Of a DNA stretch of 64,000 nt, positions 25,731 through 32,438 are shown in pieces (within the stretch, counting starts at the first letter, position 1; the number at the start of each line of letters is the position of its first letter). The position numbers and the translations under genes are program-made. Below the pieces are notes generated by a model. That model worked only from the letters and a program-made list of their open reading frames with translations. It ran no database searches and was not told the origin of the DNA. The stretch is from Arthrobacter sp. S39 (GTDB taxonomy: Bacteria > Actinomycetota > Actinomycetes > Actinomycetales > Micrococcaceae), in assembly GCF_004320525.1 (NCBI RefSeq), contig NZ_SIHX01000008.1, positions 124,001-188,000 of the forward strand, in the 5' to 3' direction.

Positions 25731-26549
25731 ATGTCTTCTGCAAGCCTGTCCATCTCCGTGCAGCAGTTCGCCACCACCGTTGATCCAGCACGAAACCTTG
25801 AGCTCGTCCTCGACGCAGTTCGCCGCGGCGCGGAAACCGGCGCCCGAATCGTTGTGCTCCCCGAAGCTTCGCTGGTTCGATTCGGCGCAGCCCCCGCTGC
25901 CCACGCCGAATCCATTGACGGGCCCTGGGCTTCTGCTGTTCAGCAACTCGCCAGGGACCTCGGCGTTATTGTCCTGGTTGGAACCTTCCAGCCCGCGGCC
26001 GACGGACGCGTCCGTAACACCATCCTTGTCACAGGCGAAAACATCCACGCCGGATACGACAAAATCCACCTCTACGACGCCTACGGGTTCTCTGAATCAG
26101 CCGACGTGGAACCCGGAAACGAGCCCTTCACCTTTGAAGTGGACGGCGTCACGGTAGGCGTAGCCACCTGCTACGACGTCCGCTTCCCCGAGCTCTTCCG
26201 CGAACTGGCCGACCGCGGTGCCCAAGTAATCATCGTCACCGCCCACTGGGGCGCCGGCGAGGGCAAGATCGACGCGTGGCGTCTGCTTAACCAAGCACGC
26301 GCCATCGACTCAACCACCTGGGTCGTAGCCTGCGACCAAGCGGATGCATCCACCGCCGGCATCGAGGAACCCTCCGGCCCCCGCTTCGGCGTAGGCCACA
26401 GCCTCGTCGTCTCCCCGATGGGAGTCGTCCTGCAAGAACTCGATGAAAAAGTCGGCCAACTGGATGTCACCGTAGACGTCGCGGCCGTGGAGAAGGCACG
26501 TCAGGTCATCCCGGTTCTCGCCAACCGTCGATTGAGGGTCGCGGTCTAA
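25731..26549 (+). CDS. Carbon-nitrogen hydrolase (nitrilase superfamily)
   Basis: 272-aa nitrilase-superfamily amidase. The Glu-Lys-Cys triad is visible: Glu in VVLPEASLVRFG, Lys in YDKIHLYDA, Cys in GVATCYDVRFPELFRELAD. The length and the CYD-x-RFPE motif fit the aliphatic amidase/omega-amidase-like branch more than true nitrilases. Cytoplasmic; hydrolyses a C-N bond and releases ammonia. It follows the MHS transporter in what looks like a two-gene operon. Confidence 0.9.
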   Translation: MSSASLSISVQQFATTVDPARNLELVLDAVRRGAETGARIVVLPEASLVRFGAAPAAHAESIDGPWASAVQQLARDLGVIVLVGTFQPAADGRVRNTILVTGENIHAGYDKIHLYDAYGFSESADVEPGNEPFTFEVDGVTVGVATCYDVRFPELFRELADRGAQVIIVTAHWGAGEGKIDAWRLLNQARAIDSTTWVVACDQADASTAGIEEPSGPRFGVGHSLVVSPMGVVLQELDEKVGQLDVTVDVAAVEKARQVIPVLANRRLRVAV

Positions 26550-26563
26550 CCTGCACCCCCGGG

Positions 26564-26619
26564 GGTCCCAACGCCACACACCGCGACTACGAGTAAAGCG
26601 ACTGTTGTGCGTTGGGGCC
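26564..26619 (+). terminator. Imperfect hairpin after the amidase gene
   Basis: GGTCCCAACGC (26564-26574) pairs with GCGTTGGGGCC (26609-26619) over 11 bp with one U-G wobble and a long loop, followed by TTCTCTCGTT. Position 15 bp after the stop supports a terminator. Confidence 0.4.
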
Positions 26620-26707
26620 TTCTCTCGTTGGGCATCAAGCCAAGAGGGGCCGCCACTGAATTATGGCTCAGTATTCAGTGGATATTTCCGCCAGAAGAAC
26701 GGCCTTG

Positions 26708-27739
26708 CTATGGCATCTCGAAGTGGGTTTTGTAGGCAGTGTCTTTGTTGGTGTTCCACCCGGCGATGATGCCAGCTCCGAGCATTTGGTCGGTGAGCCT
26801 GGCGAAGCGGTAACCGGGGTCGGTGTCAAGTGCTAGTTGCATGTATTGGTGTGCTTTGGAACCTCGACCTTCCCACCAATTGATGTAGCCGATGGTAGTG
26901 AGGATAGGTGCTGCGTGTTGCGGGCTGGTTCTTGTGTAGGCGTGGAGGAGGAGTTGTTGTGCCCACTCGACGCGTGACCATTGTGGTGCTGTCTCGGTTT
27001 GGGCGAAGAGGATGTGTTGGGCTGGTTCGTTGATGCCTGGGATATCTGCCATGAGCCGGTCCCGGATGTGCGGGAACTGGAAGTAAGCGATCAACGAGGC
27101 GCAGTCCTCGTCGTCGGGGAAGTCATTGCTATCGAGTATGCCCGTCCAGAACTGGCTGGCCTGCATTGCGGCCCGGTGAGGTGCCTGGCCGCGGATAGTG
27201 GTCATGCAGTTTTCGACGGCAATGGCGTGGTCTGCTTCTTGAGCCGGTGCCGGGAGGACTATTCGGTTGGTGGGTTCGATGGTGCTGCCGCGGTAAATGA
27301 ATTCGGCGTTGACTCGGCTGTACTCGGTGGTGCTTATCGGCAGGCTGATGTCTTGGCCGGGTTCAGTGTCGTAGGGGGAGTAGGCGTCATCGCTGACGAA
27401 GATTCCGTCGCGGATGGTGATGCCGTTTTCGGCGAGGACTCCCGTGAGCGCTGCGATAGTGGCCGCGTGGGGCTTGGGTTGGCCTGGTTGGCAGCGCTGG
27501 GAGGTGTAGAGGGCGAACACGATGCTGCTCGCGCTGGTGTCACTGGTGAGGTAGCTGCTGACGGTGCGGGCGTAGGGGAGTTCAGTTCCGGGGTATCGCG
27601 GGAGGTCGATGCGGAGTGTGGCGCCGACCTTGCCTTTGTCCAGAGTGATGCAGACCAGGCTCTCTTGGGGCCAAAACCCTAGGGTGTGCCCGATGAAGCT
27701 GAGCAGGTCTGCTGGGTCTTTGATGGTGAGCGCATTCAT
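26708..27739 (-). CDS. DUF4192 family protein
   Basis: 343-aa protein from ATG 27739, chosen because AAAGGAAAAGGACA lies directly upstream; the frame stays open further upstream but without family sequence. The N-terminus is diagnostic for DUF4192: IKDPADLLSFIGHTLGFWPQ followed by ESLVCITLDKGKVGATLRID. The C-terminus has helical repeats (YINWWEGRGSKAHQYMQLAL, DPGYRFARLTDQML). This family is found in actinobacteria and has no assigned function that I know. It stands alone on the minus strand. Confidence 0.8.
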   Translation of the reverse strand: MNALTIKDPADLLSFIGHTLGFWPQESLVCITLDKGKVGATLRIDLPRYPGTELPYARTVSSYLTSDTSASSIVFALYTSQRCQPGQPKPHAATIAALTGVLAENGITIRDGIFVSDDAYSPYDTEPGQDISLPISTTEYSRVNAEFIYRGSTIEPTNRIVLPAPAQEADHAIAVENCMTTIRGQAPHRAAMQASQFWTGILDSNDFPDDEDCASLIAYFQFPHIRDRLMADIPGINEPAQHILFAQTETAPQWSRVEWAQQLLLHAYTRTSPQHAAPILTTIGYINWWEGRGSKAHQYMQLALDTDPGYRFARLTDQMLGAGIIAGWNTNKDTAYKTHFEMP

Positions 27740-28158
27740 TGTCCTTTTCCTTTGTGCGTGTGTTGTGGCCGTTGAGATAGGGGACCTGTGCGGTGGTAGG
27801 GGGCTGGAGTGCAACTCGGGGGACCTGGGCAGCCCCGGAAAGTTCGGAGGGGGCCAAGCGGCGTAAAAGCGCCGAACTAAGTTTCCAGATCGGCGCTCGA
27901 ATGTCAGCTCCTGGTGGCGCGGAGGCCCCATCCAGCGATGAGCGGCGTATCAGAATGACAAACAGCGTTGTTGCTTCTGGTTATTCATGGGCAGGCCGAG
28001 GTGGGGCGTCATGACGTGTGCCGCCCAAGTCTTCGGCATGTGGCATCGATTGGCGGAATCGCTGTGCCGGAACCAGCCAGGGTACTACTTCCCGTCCGAC
28101 ATATGCGCCGTTATCGGTTTTACTTCCCTTGGTGGATCTCTTAGCCGGGGCCGCTCGA
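27740..28158. other. Intergenic stretch, no gene recognised
   Basis: About 420 bp between the divergent DUF4192 gene and the toxin-antitoxin promoter. Open frames here lack family features or ribosome sites. No RNA gene seen. Confidence 0.5.
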
Positions 28159-28175
28159 GGTACCGTTTTGGTACC
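28159..28175. promoter_or_regulatory. Candidate toxin-antitoxin autoregulatory operator
   Basis: Two GGTACC sites (28159-28164 and 28170-28175) flank GTTTT, making an inverted repeat 8 bp before the antitoxin start. Antitoxins of this type usually repress their own promoter at such sites. Confidence 0.5.
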
Positions 28176-28183
28176 ATTGGTTC

Positions 28184-28390
28184 ATGGCTATGAATCTGCG
28201 TGTTCCTGAGGACCTTGATCGTCGGCTGGAGAAGTTGGCTGCCGAGGAACACACGTCCAAGTCCGCACTCCTGTTGCAGGGGGCCGAGTTGGTTTTGCAG
28301 CGCCATGCGCGCCGGCGCGAGATCAGTGAGGGCCTTGATTTTGTCATGAGTCACGACGCTGATTTGCTCACTCGCCTTGAGGACGCGTGA
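28184..28390 (+). CDS. Antitoxin, ribbon-helix-helix type
   Basis: 68-aa protein (ATG 28184; ATG 28190 also possible). MNLRVPEDLDRRLEKLAAEE followed by HTSKSALLLQGAELVLQRHA is the beta-strand/helix/helix pattern of CopG/Arc-type antitoxins. The C-terminal tail (EGLDFVMSHDADLLTRLEDA) probably wraps the toxin. Stop and toxin start overlap by 4 bp, the usual translational coupling. It should neutralise the Doc-type toxin next door and repress its own promoter. Confidence 0.85.
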   Translation: MAMNLRVPEDLDRRLEKLAAEEHTSKSALLLQGAELVLQRHARRREISEGLDFVMSHDADLLTRLEDA

Positions 28391-28755
28391 CCGTTTACCT
28401 GGACATTGAAGACGCGCTCCAAGTTATTGATCGGTATGGCTTCCACATCCGCGACGTCGGCTTGTTGGCCTCGGCATTGGCCAGGCCGGCGACAACCGTA
28501 ATGGGCGCGGAAGCTTATCCCGAACTAGCGGTGAAGGCAGCTGCTTTACTTGAGTCGGTCGCGCGGTTCCATCCACTACTTGATGGGAACAAACGGACTG
28601 CCTGGACACTTATGGTGCTGCTGTTATGGATCAACGGCTATCGCCATGACTTCACAACTGACGGGGGCTTCGGACTAGTGGTGGGCGTCGCCGCTGGGGA
28701 CGTTGAACTACGGGATTCGGCCGCCGTGATTTCGAATCATCTGGTGCCACGCTGA
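28387..28755 (+). CDS. Doc-type toxin (Fic/DOC family)
   Basis: 122-aa toxin. The Fic/Doc active-site motif is HPLLDGNKRTAW (His near residue 59). This variant lacks Phe after HP but keeps the D-GNKR loop of Doc kinases, and it has the short Doc length rather than the long Fic domain. Doc proteins phosphorylate elongation factor Tu and stop translation. The start GTG 28387 overlaps the antitoxin. A typical stabilising module of genomic islands and plasmids. Confidence 0.88.
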   Translation: MTVYLDIEDALQVIDRYGFHIRDVGLLASALARPATTVMGAEAYPELAVKAAALLESVARFHPLLDGNKRTAWTLMVLLLWINGYRHDFTTDGGFGLVVGVAAGDVELRDSAAVISNHLVPR

Positions 28756-28770
28756 ACGTCGGAAAAAGAG

Positions 28771-28789
28771 CTGTGGACAATGTCCACAG
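28771..28789. promoter_or_regulatory. 19-bp palindrome with DnaA-box-like arms
   Basis: Arms CTGTGGACA and TGTCCACAG flank one A. On the minus strand it contains TTGTCCACA, the actinobacterial DnaA-box consensus, and on the plus strand ATGTCCACA, one base off. It lies 15 bp after the toxin gene. It could equally be a transcription stem or a regulator site. Confidence 0.35.
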
Positions 28790-28881
28790 ATTCCGTCCCG
28801 GACTGGCCCGTACAGCCGCCGGACTGGCCCGGATTCCGGACGTTTCCGCCACTTCCCAGTGTTCCCAAGGCTTGGAATCGC

Positions 28882-28903
28882 GTTCGAGTCCCACCTCGGG
28901 CAC
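28882..28903 (+). repeat. tRNA 3'-end fragment, probable attachment-site scar
   Basis: The stretch starting GTTCGAGTCCCACC has the T-loop, the 3' half of the T-stem and the 3' acceptor strand (CTCGGGC) of a tRNA. The 5' half is absent: the bases before it do not pair with the T-stem and no GCCCGAG acceptor partner lies upstream. A terminator follows directly. This is what an integrase leaves at the far end of an element inserted in a tRNA gene. Confidence 0.55.
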
Positions 28904-28910
28904 AGCATAC

Positions 28911-28931
28911 CCCCTCGTCAGAGGGGTTTTT
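28911..28931 (+). terminator. Rho-independent terminator behind the tRNA fragment
   Basis: CCCCTC / GAGGGG stem with GTCA loop (28911-28926) followed by TTTTTGCTTTT. It is a classic intrinsic terminator of the sort found right after tRNA genes. Confidence 0.8.
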
Positions 28932-29516
28932 GCTTTTAAGTGTGTACAAAGCTGGACAAATGCCTCTGCCTCACGGCCCCGGGATGGTGCCTGGCCGCCG
29001 GGTGCGGCCTGTTTAGTTTGGTGGGGGAACGGGTTCAGCGTCCTGGCTGGTGGGCGCTCCGCTGGTTCTCAGTCGGTGTCACGCGGATTCCTCCTTCGGT
29101 TCTGTCTGGTAGGTCTGGGGTGGCCTACACCTCTTCGTGGGGTGGGGGATTTGGTACGGCATGACTTCGAGAGACTTCTGTTTCGACGGTCCGTGCCATG
29201 GGATTTCCGTCCCATCGCGGCGCCGACGGGGGGTTTGTCCGGCCAAAGGGGGTGTGTACATTGTGCACACCCAAGTCTGTTTGTTTCTGACCACGGTCTG
29301 CTCACTTTCTTGCCTTCACTTGTTCATCCCGCGTGCCGTCATCGGCGACATGACTTGCCGTCCGAAGCCCTGCTGCGTTGGCGCTCCGTCTCATCTCCTC
29401 TGAGCAACTGCATTCCAAGGAAGAGGGGGCGTTAGCAAGTCTTTGTTGGCTTAAGTTGCTGAAATTGTCAGGTTGCGGCCTATGACTGCGGGTTTCTGCG
29501 ATGAGACATCGGCGAT
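28932..29516. other. Gene-free stretch with one palindrome
   Basis: About 585 bp without a recognisable gene; open frames on both strands have no family features. An imperfect 23-bp palindrome at 29250-29272 (arms GGGTGTGTAC and GTGCACACCC) is the only ordered element seen. Confidence 0.5.
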
Positions 29517-29759
29517 TTAAGCCCTAGCATGACGAAAATCCTCGCCGGATCTGACGTCAGGTTGGGGTGTGGTTGGCCAGACACGTTCGCGTCTTTCCAA
29601 TGACCTGTTGAACCCGGCTAGCACGAGATGCACGCACGCAGTCAAGGCGGCCACCAGAAGCCACTCCGGTATGTATCCGAACCAGGTCACTTGCCGTGCA
29701 ACTGATTCGTGTCTCAGGCGGATGTTGTTGTGAAGCCTAACTGTCGGTGTCCCGTTCAC
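29517..29759 (-). CDS. Possible small membrane protein
   Basis: 80-aa frame starting at GTG 29759, overlapping the DUF202 stop by 4 bp. One hydrophobic helix is present (EWLLVAALTACVHLVLAG, about residues 32-49), followed by a basic tail (RSLERRERV). No family recognised. The stop-start overlap is the main support; the composition is otherwise not convincing. Confidence 0.3.
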   Translation of the reverse strand: MNGTPTVRLHNNIRLRHESVARQVTWFGYIPEWLLVAALTACVHLVLAGFNRSLERRERVWPTTPQPDVRSGEDFRHARA

Positions 29760-30103
29760 GGGGCGAAAGGACTGAACAAGACAGCGCAGATTCCGAGTAA
29801 TGAAAGGATAATGACGCAGGCCGCCAAGGCAGTGACAGTGGCGGCGTGGGGTTGCACGATGCCTTCATGGATGCCTTCGATGGCCCGTTGTAATCGTCGT
29901 TTCCGTCCCAGTCCGATTGCCACCGTGGCGATTGTGGCGGTTGCTGTCAGGCATCCGGCGAACCAGCCGTGTTGGGGAAGCCAGCGTAGAAAGACGGCGG
30001 CCGACGCCATCATTGAGAGCATTGTCCGGTTCCACGCGAGGTCAGTTCGTTCAGGTTGCAGGCCGGGATCGTCGTGGCTCGGGGGGATGGAGTCGGTGGT
30101 CAA
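29756..30103 (-). CDS. DUF202 family membrane protein 1 (YidG-like)
   Basis: 115-aa membrane protein with TTG start 30103 behind AAGGG. The cytoplasmic N-terminus has the DUF202 signature (LQPERTDLAWNRTMLSMMAS), then helices around LRWLPQHGWFAGCLTATATI and VTALAACVIILSLLGICAVL. It lies 9 bp after a second DUF202 gene and downstream of the sulfatase activator. Tandem DUF202 proteins next to a sulfatase-activation gene also occur in the E. coli yid cluster. Function unknown. Confidence 0.8.
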   Translation of the reverse strand: MTTDSIPPSHDDPGLQPERTDLAWNRTMLSMMASAAVFLRWLPQHGWFAGCLTATATIATVAIGLGRKRRLQRAIEGIHEGIVQPHAATVTALAACVIILSLLGICAVLFSPFAP

Positions 30104-30112
30104 TGATCCCTT

Positions 30113-30523
30113 CTAGCGAATCGCCGCGAACGTGATCATGCCTGCGGCTACGCCGGCGCCACCCAGCGCTAAAAGGGGGGTGATAAGAGGTAGCGGCAAA
30201 GGTGCCTTCCGACGCATTGCGCGCTCGACGTTCAGCCATCTGAACAGGGACCCGGCACTGATCAGCAGTGCCATCGTGAGCAGAACGATGGAGAGGGTCT
30301 TCCGCAACTCCGGGGCAAACAGCCCGGACATGAATGCTTCGACCGCGGCACCGCCAGCGAGCAGGGCCAGTGATGTTCGGATCCATGCCAGGAAGGTTCG
30401 TTCGTTGGCTAACGTGAAACGGGGGTCAGGTTCCGCGCCACCCTTAAGGAGCCAAGAAGAGAAGCGTGCTCTTTTTTGGAAGGGCTGGTCGGTGGGTTCG
30501 TTGTTCACAGTTGAGGCTTCCAT
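30113..30523 (-). CDS. DUF202 family membrane protein 2 (YidH-like)
   Basis: 136-aa membrane protein. The signature DPRFTLANERTFLAWIRTSL precedes LALLAGGAAVEAFMSG. Three helices follow from there (LSIVLLTMALLISAGSLFRW and LITPLLALGGAGVAAGMITF). This is the YidH/DUF202 architecture. It lies 12 bp after the formylglycine-generating enzyme gene and just before the second DUF202 gene, so the pair is probably co-translated and may form a complex. No transport or enzyme activity is established for the family that I know of. Confidence 0.85.
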   Translation of the reverse strand: MEASTVNNEPTDQPFQKRARFSSWLLKGGAEPDPRFTLANERTFLAWIRTSLALLAGGAAVEAFMSGLFAPELRKTLSIVLLTMALLISAGSLFRWLNVERAMRRKAPLPLPLITPLLALGGAGVAAGMITFAAIR

Positions 30524-30535
30524 TTGTTCGCCAGC

Positions 30536-31528
30536 TCAGGCCGGTGGTTCCAAAGGCAAGGCTACGGTCCGGAATCCGCAGTTACCGCTGGAGGAATCAG
30601 GAGTGTTTGAGCTCCGGGATGACACTCGGTATCTGTTGCAATACGAGTCGTGGCACAGATAGGAACCACCGCGCATCACGCGTCCTGCGCCGATGGTTGG
30701 TCCTTGAGGATTTGTCGCAGCCGAGCTCTGGTAGTAGCCCGGCAAGAACCAATCGGCGCACCATTCCCAGACGTTCCCGGCGACGTCGTAGAGCCCATAC
30801 CCGTTGGCGGGGAAGGATTTGACGGGTGATGTCCCGGTAAATCCGTCCTCGGTGGTGTTTTCGATGGGGAAGGTGCCCTGCCAGATATTGCAGAGGTGTT
30901 CACCTGAGGGGCCGTGGAGGTCGTTCCCCCAGGCGTAGCGTTGGCCCACCAGGCCTCCTCTTGCTGCGTATTCCCATTCAGCCTCGGTCGGAAGACGTCG
31001 TCCTGCCCAGCGGCAATAGGCCAGGGAGTCGTTGTGTGAGGTGTGTACAACGGGGTGATCCGCTACGTGCTTCCAGTGTGATGCGGGCCCGGCCGGGTGG
31101 GCCCAGTCAGCCCCCTGGATGTTTAGCCACCAGGGAGCGCCGGAGGCAAAGCCAAGAATGCTGGAACGCGGCGCACGTTTGAGGAGGTGGAAAACGGCCG
31201 AGGATCCGAAAATTTCGGCATCCGTGCGGTATCCCGTATCGGCCACAAATTCGGCAAACATGGTGTTGGTGACGGCGGTGGAATCGATGCTGAAGGCATC
31301 TATGTGAACTGCGTGTACTGGCCTTTCTCCGTCGCTCGAATAGCCCTCATCAAAGGCATCGCCCATCAGGAAGGTTCCAGCGGGGATGCGCACTTGTGGC
31401 GGACGCTCTGCAAATCGGCCGGCCGCTCCGGCAAGGGGCGGTTGTCCAGCGGTCAGTGTTGCGTTCTTGCGGGACGGGGCGCAGCAGCTTTTTCCTACGG
31501 ACTGCGATCCGGATCCGGTCACCATCAT
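30536..31528 (-). CDS. Formylglycine-generating enzyme (sulfatase activator)
   Basis: 330-aa FGE-type enzyme that oxidises a Cys in C-x-P-x-R of sulfatases to formylglycine, using copper and oxygen, in the cytoplasm before folding. ATG 31528 is chosen for GGAGG just upstream. The fold markers are IPAGTFLMGDAFDEGYSSDG, RLPTEAEWEYAARGGLVGQR and VAGNVWEWCADWFLPGYYQS. The active site is SYLCHDSYCNRYRV with both copper-binding cysteines (C292, C297), followed by SSRSSNTPDSSSGNCGFR. Two sulfatase genes with C-x-P-x-R motifs are nearby, its obvious clients. The operon also carries an ArsR-like regulator and two DUF202 proteins. Confidence 0.95.
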   Translation of the reverse strand: MMVTGSGSQSVGKSCCAPSRKNATLTAGQPPLAGAAGRFAERPPQVRIPAGTFLMGDAFDEGYSSDGERPVHAVHIDAFSIDSTAVTNTMFAEFVADTGYRTDAEIFGSSAVFHLLKRAPRSSILGFASGAPWWLNIQGADWAHPAGPASHWKHVADHPVVHTSHNDSLAYCRWAGRRLPTEAEWEYAARGGLVGQRYAWGNDLHGPSGEHLCNIWQGTFPIENTTEDGFTGTSPVKSFPANGYGLYDVAGNVWEWCADWFLPGYYQSSAATNPQGPTIGAGRVMRGGSYLCHDSYCNRYRVSSRSSNTPDSSSGNCGFRTVALPLEPPA

Positions 31529-31592
31529 GGTTCCTCCATGCACTGATATGAAATGTCTCCGCCGGTAGTAGCGATGAGATGCTCCGGCGCTT

Positions 31593-32039
31593 CTAACTGG
31601 AAAAATTCGCAGACGTCGTTGGCTGGTCAAGGGAGTGGATGATTGACGGTTTGAAGATGTGTGGCGCGGACCTACGCTGCTGGTTGCCCGCTGGTTCCGG
31701 CATGCCCGGTGCAGGGCCCTTTGAAGCCGTTCGCTTTTCGATGAGGCAGCGCAAAAGTTCATCATCGATGATCGTTTCTTCGGTGTTGTAATTTCGAACG
31801 GCGGCGTCGATCCGGCCTGCAGCTGTCTCCAGCAATCGGTAGCGGGTGTGAATACCCTCAGCGCTGGCCGCGACAAGCCCGTGGCTGCGCATTCTTGTCA
31901 GATCGTTGGATACGTGACCCTGTGTACAGTGAAGCAGCCGAGCCAGTTCGGTCGGGGTGAGAAGTCCATGTTCCTCCAGGAGTAAAGCAATTTTTAGGCG
32001 GTTCTTACCGCTAAGGACTGGCATGACAGTTGGTTTCAT
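31593..32039 (-). CDS. ArsR-like winged-helix regulator
   Basis: 148-aa protein with a winged-helix N-terminal half: NRLKIALLLEEHGLLTPTEL, ARLLHCTQGHVSNDLTRMRS and HGLVAASAEGIHTRYRLL (wing). This is the ArsR/SmtB-style layout. No metal-binding Cys cluster is visible, so it is not an obvious metal sensor. The C-terminal tail is low-complexity. It precedes the FGE gene by 64 bp in the same direction and probably regulates the sulfatase-activation operon. Confidence 0.75.
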   Translation of the reverse strand: MKPTVMPVLSGKNRLKIALLLEEHGLLTPTELARLLHCTQGHVSNDLTRMRSHGLVAASAEGIHTRYRLLETAAGRIDAAVRNYNTEETIIDDELLRCLIEKRTASKGPAPGMPEPAGNQQRRSAPHIFKPSIIHSLDQPTTSANFSS

Positions 32040-32144
32040 GCGCTTTGGCCCCAGAGACTGCAGTTATTCACAGAAGCCATGAGGGCGGGCCTTTCACTAA
32101 GAACGAGGTATCCACGTCTGATTTTCCTTTCCAAGGTGCGGTCA

Positions 32145-32438
32145 TCAGGCTAGGTAGGTTCCAGATCCCTGCTTGCGACGCACGAGATGGTTGTCTTCCA
32201 AGCGTTGGAAGGCATGACGGACTGTTCCGAGTGAGACTCCCAGTTCCCGTGCGAGTGACCGCTCGGTCTTGAGCTTGTCACGATGGTTCAGGTGGTTCAG
32301 CTGTATCTCTGCGGAGGTAGCCTCGGCGATTTGAAAGTACAACGGCACCGGTGAATACTTGTGGACTCTGATCTTCAGGTCCTGGGCTTCTTTGGCCGGC
32401 GTCAGGCATCCTGTTCGTGGTGCTGGCGCGCTCATCAT
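32145..32438 (-). CDS. GntR-type DNA-binding protein without ligand domain
   Basis: 97 aa containing only a GntR winged helix: VPLYFQIAEATSAEIQ, TERSLARELGVSLGTVRHAF and QRLEDNHLVRRKQGSGTYLA, where it stops. The usual C-terminal UTRA or FCD domain is missing, and the following 100 bp encode none in any frame. The start ATGATG overlaps the sulfatase stop, so it is translationally coupled to the sulfatase. Either a truncated regulator or a stand-alone DNA-binding protein that could compete with the full-length GntR at 34130-34864. Confidence 0.7.
   Translation of the reverse strand: MMSAPAPRTGCLTPAKEAQDLKIRVHKYSPVPLYFQIAEATSAEIQLNHLNHRDKLKTERSLARELGVSLGTVRHAFQRLEDNHLVRRKQGSGTYLA

Noticed and set aside
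27334..27857. Frames opposite or beside the DUF4192 gene
   Set aside because: They mirror DUF4192 codons and have no independent start signal.
28773..29435. 220-codon plus-strand frame across the att-like region
   Set aside because: It runs through the tRNA fragment and terminator, lacks family features and has no good ribosome site; probably chance.
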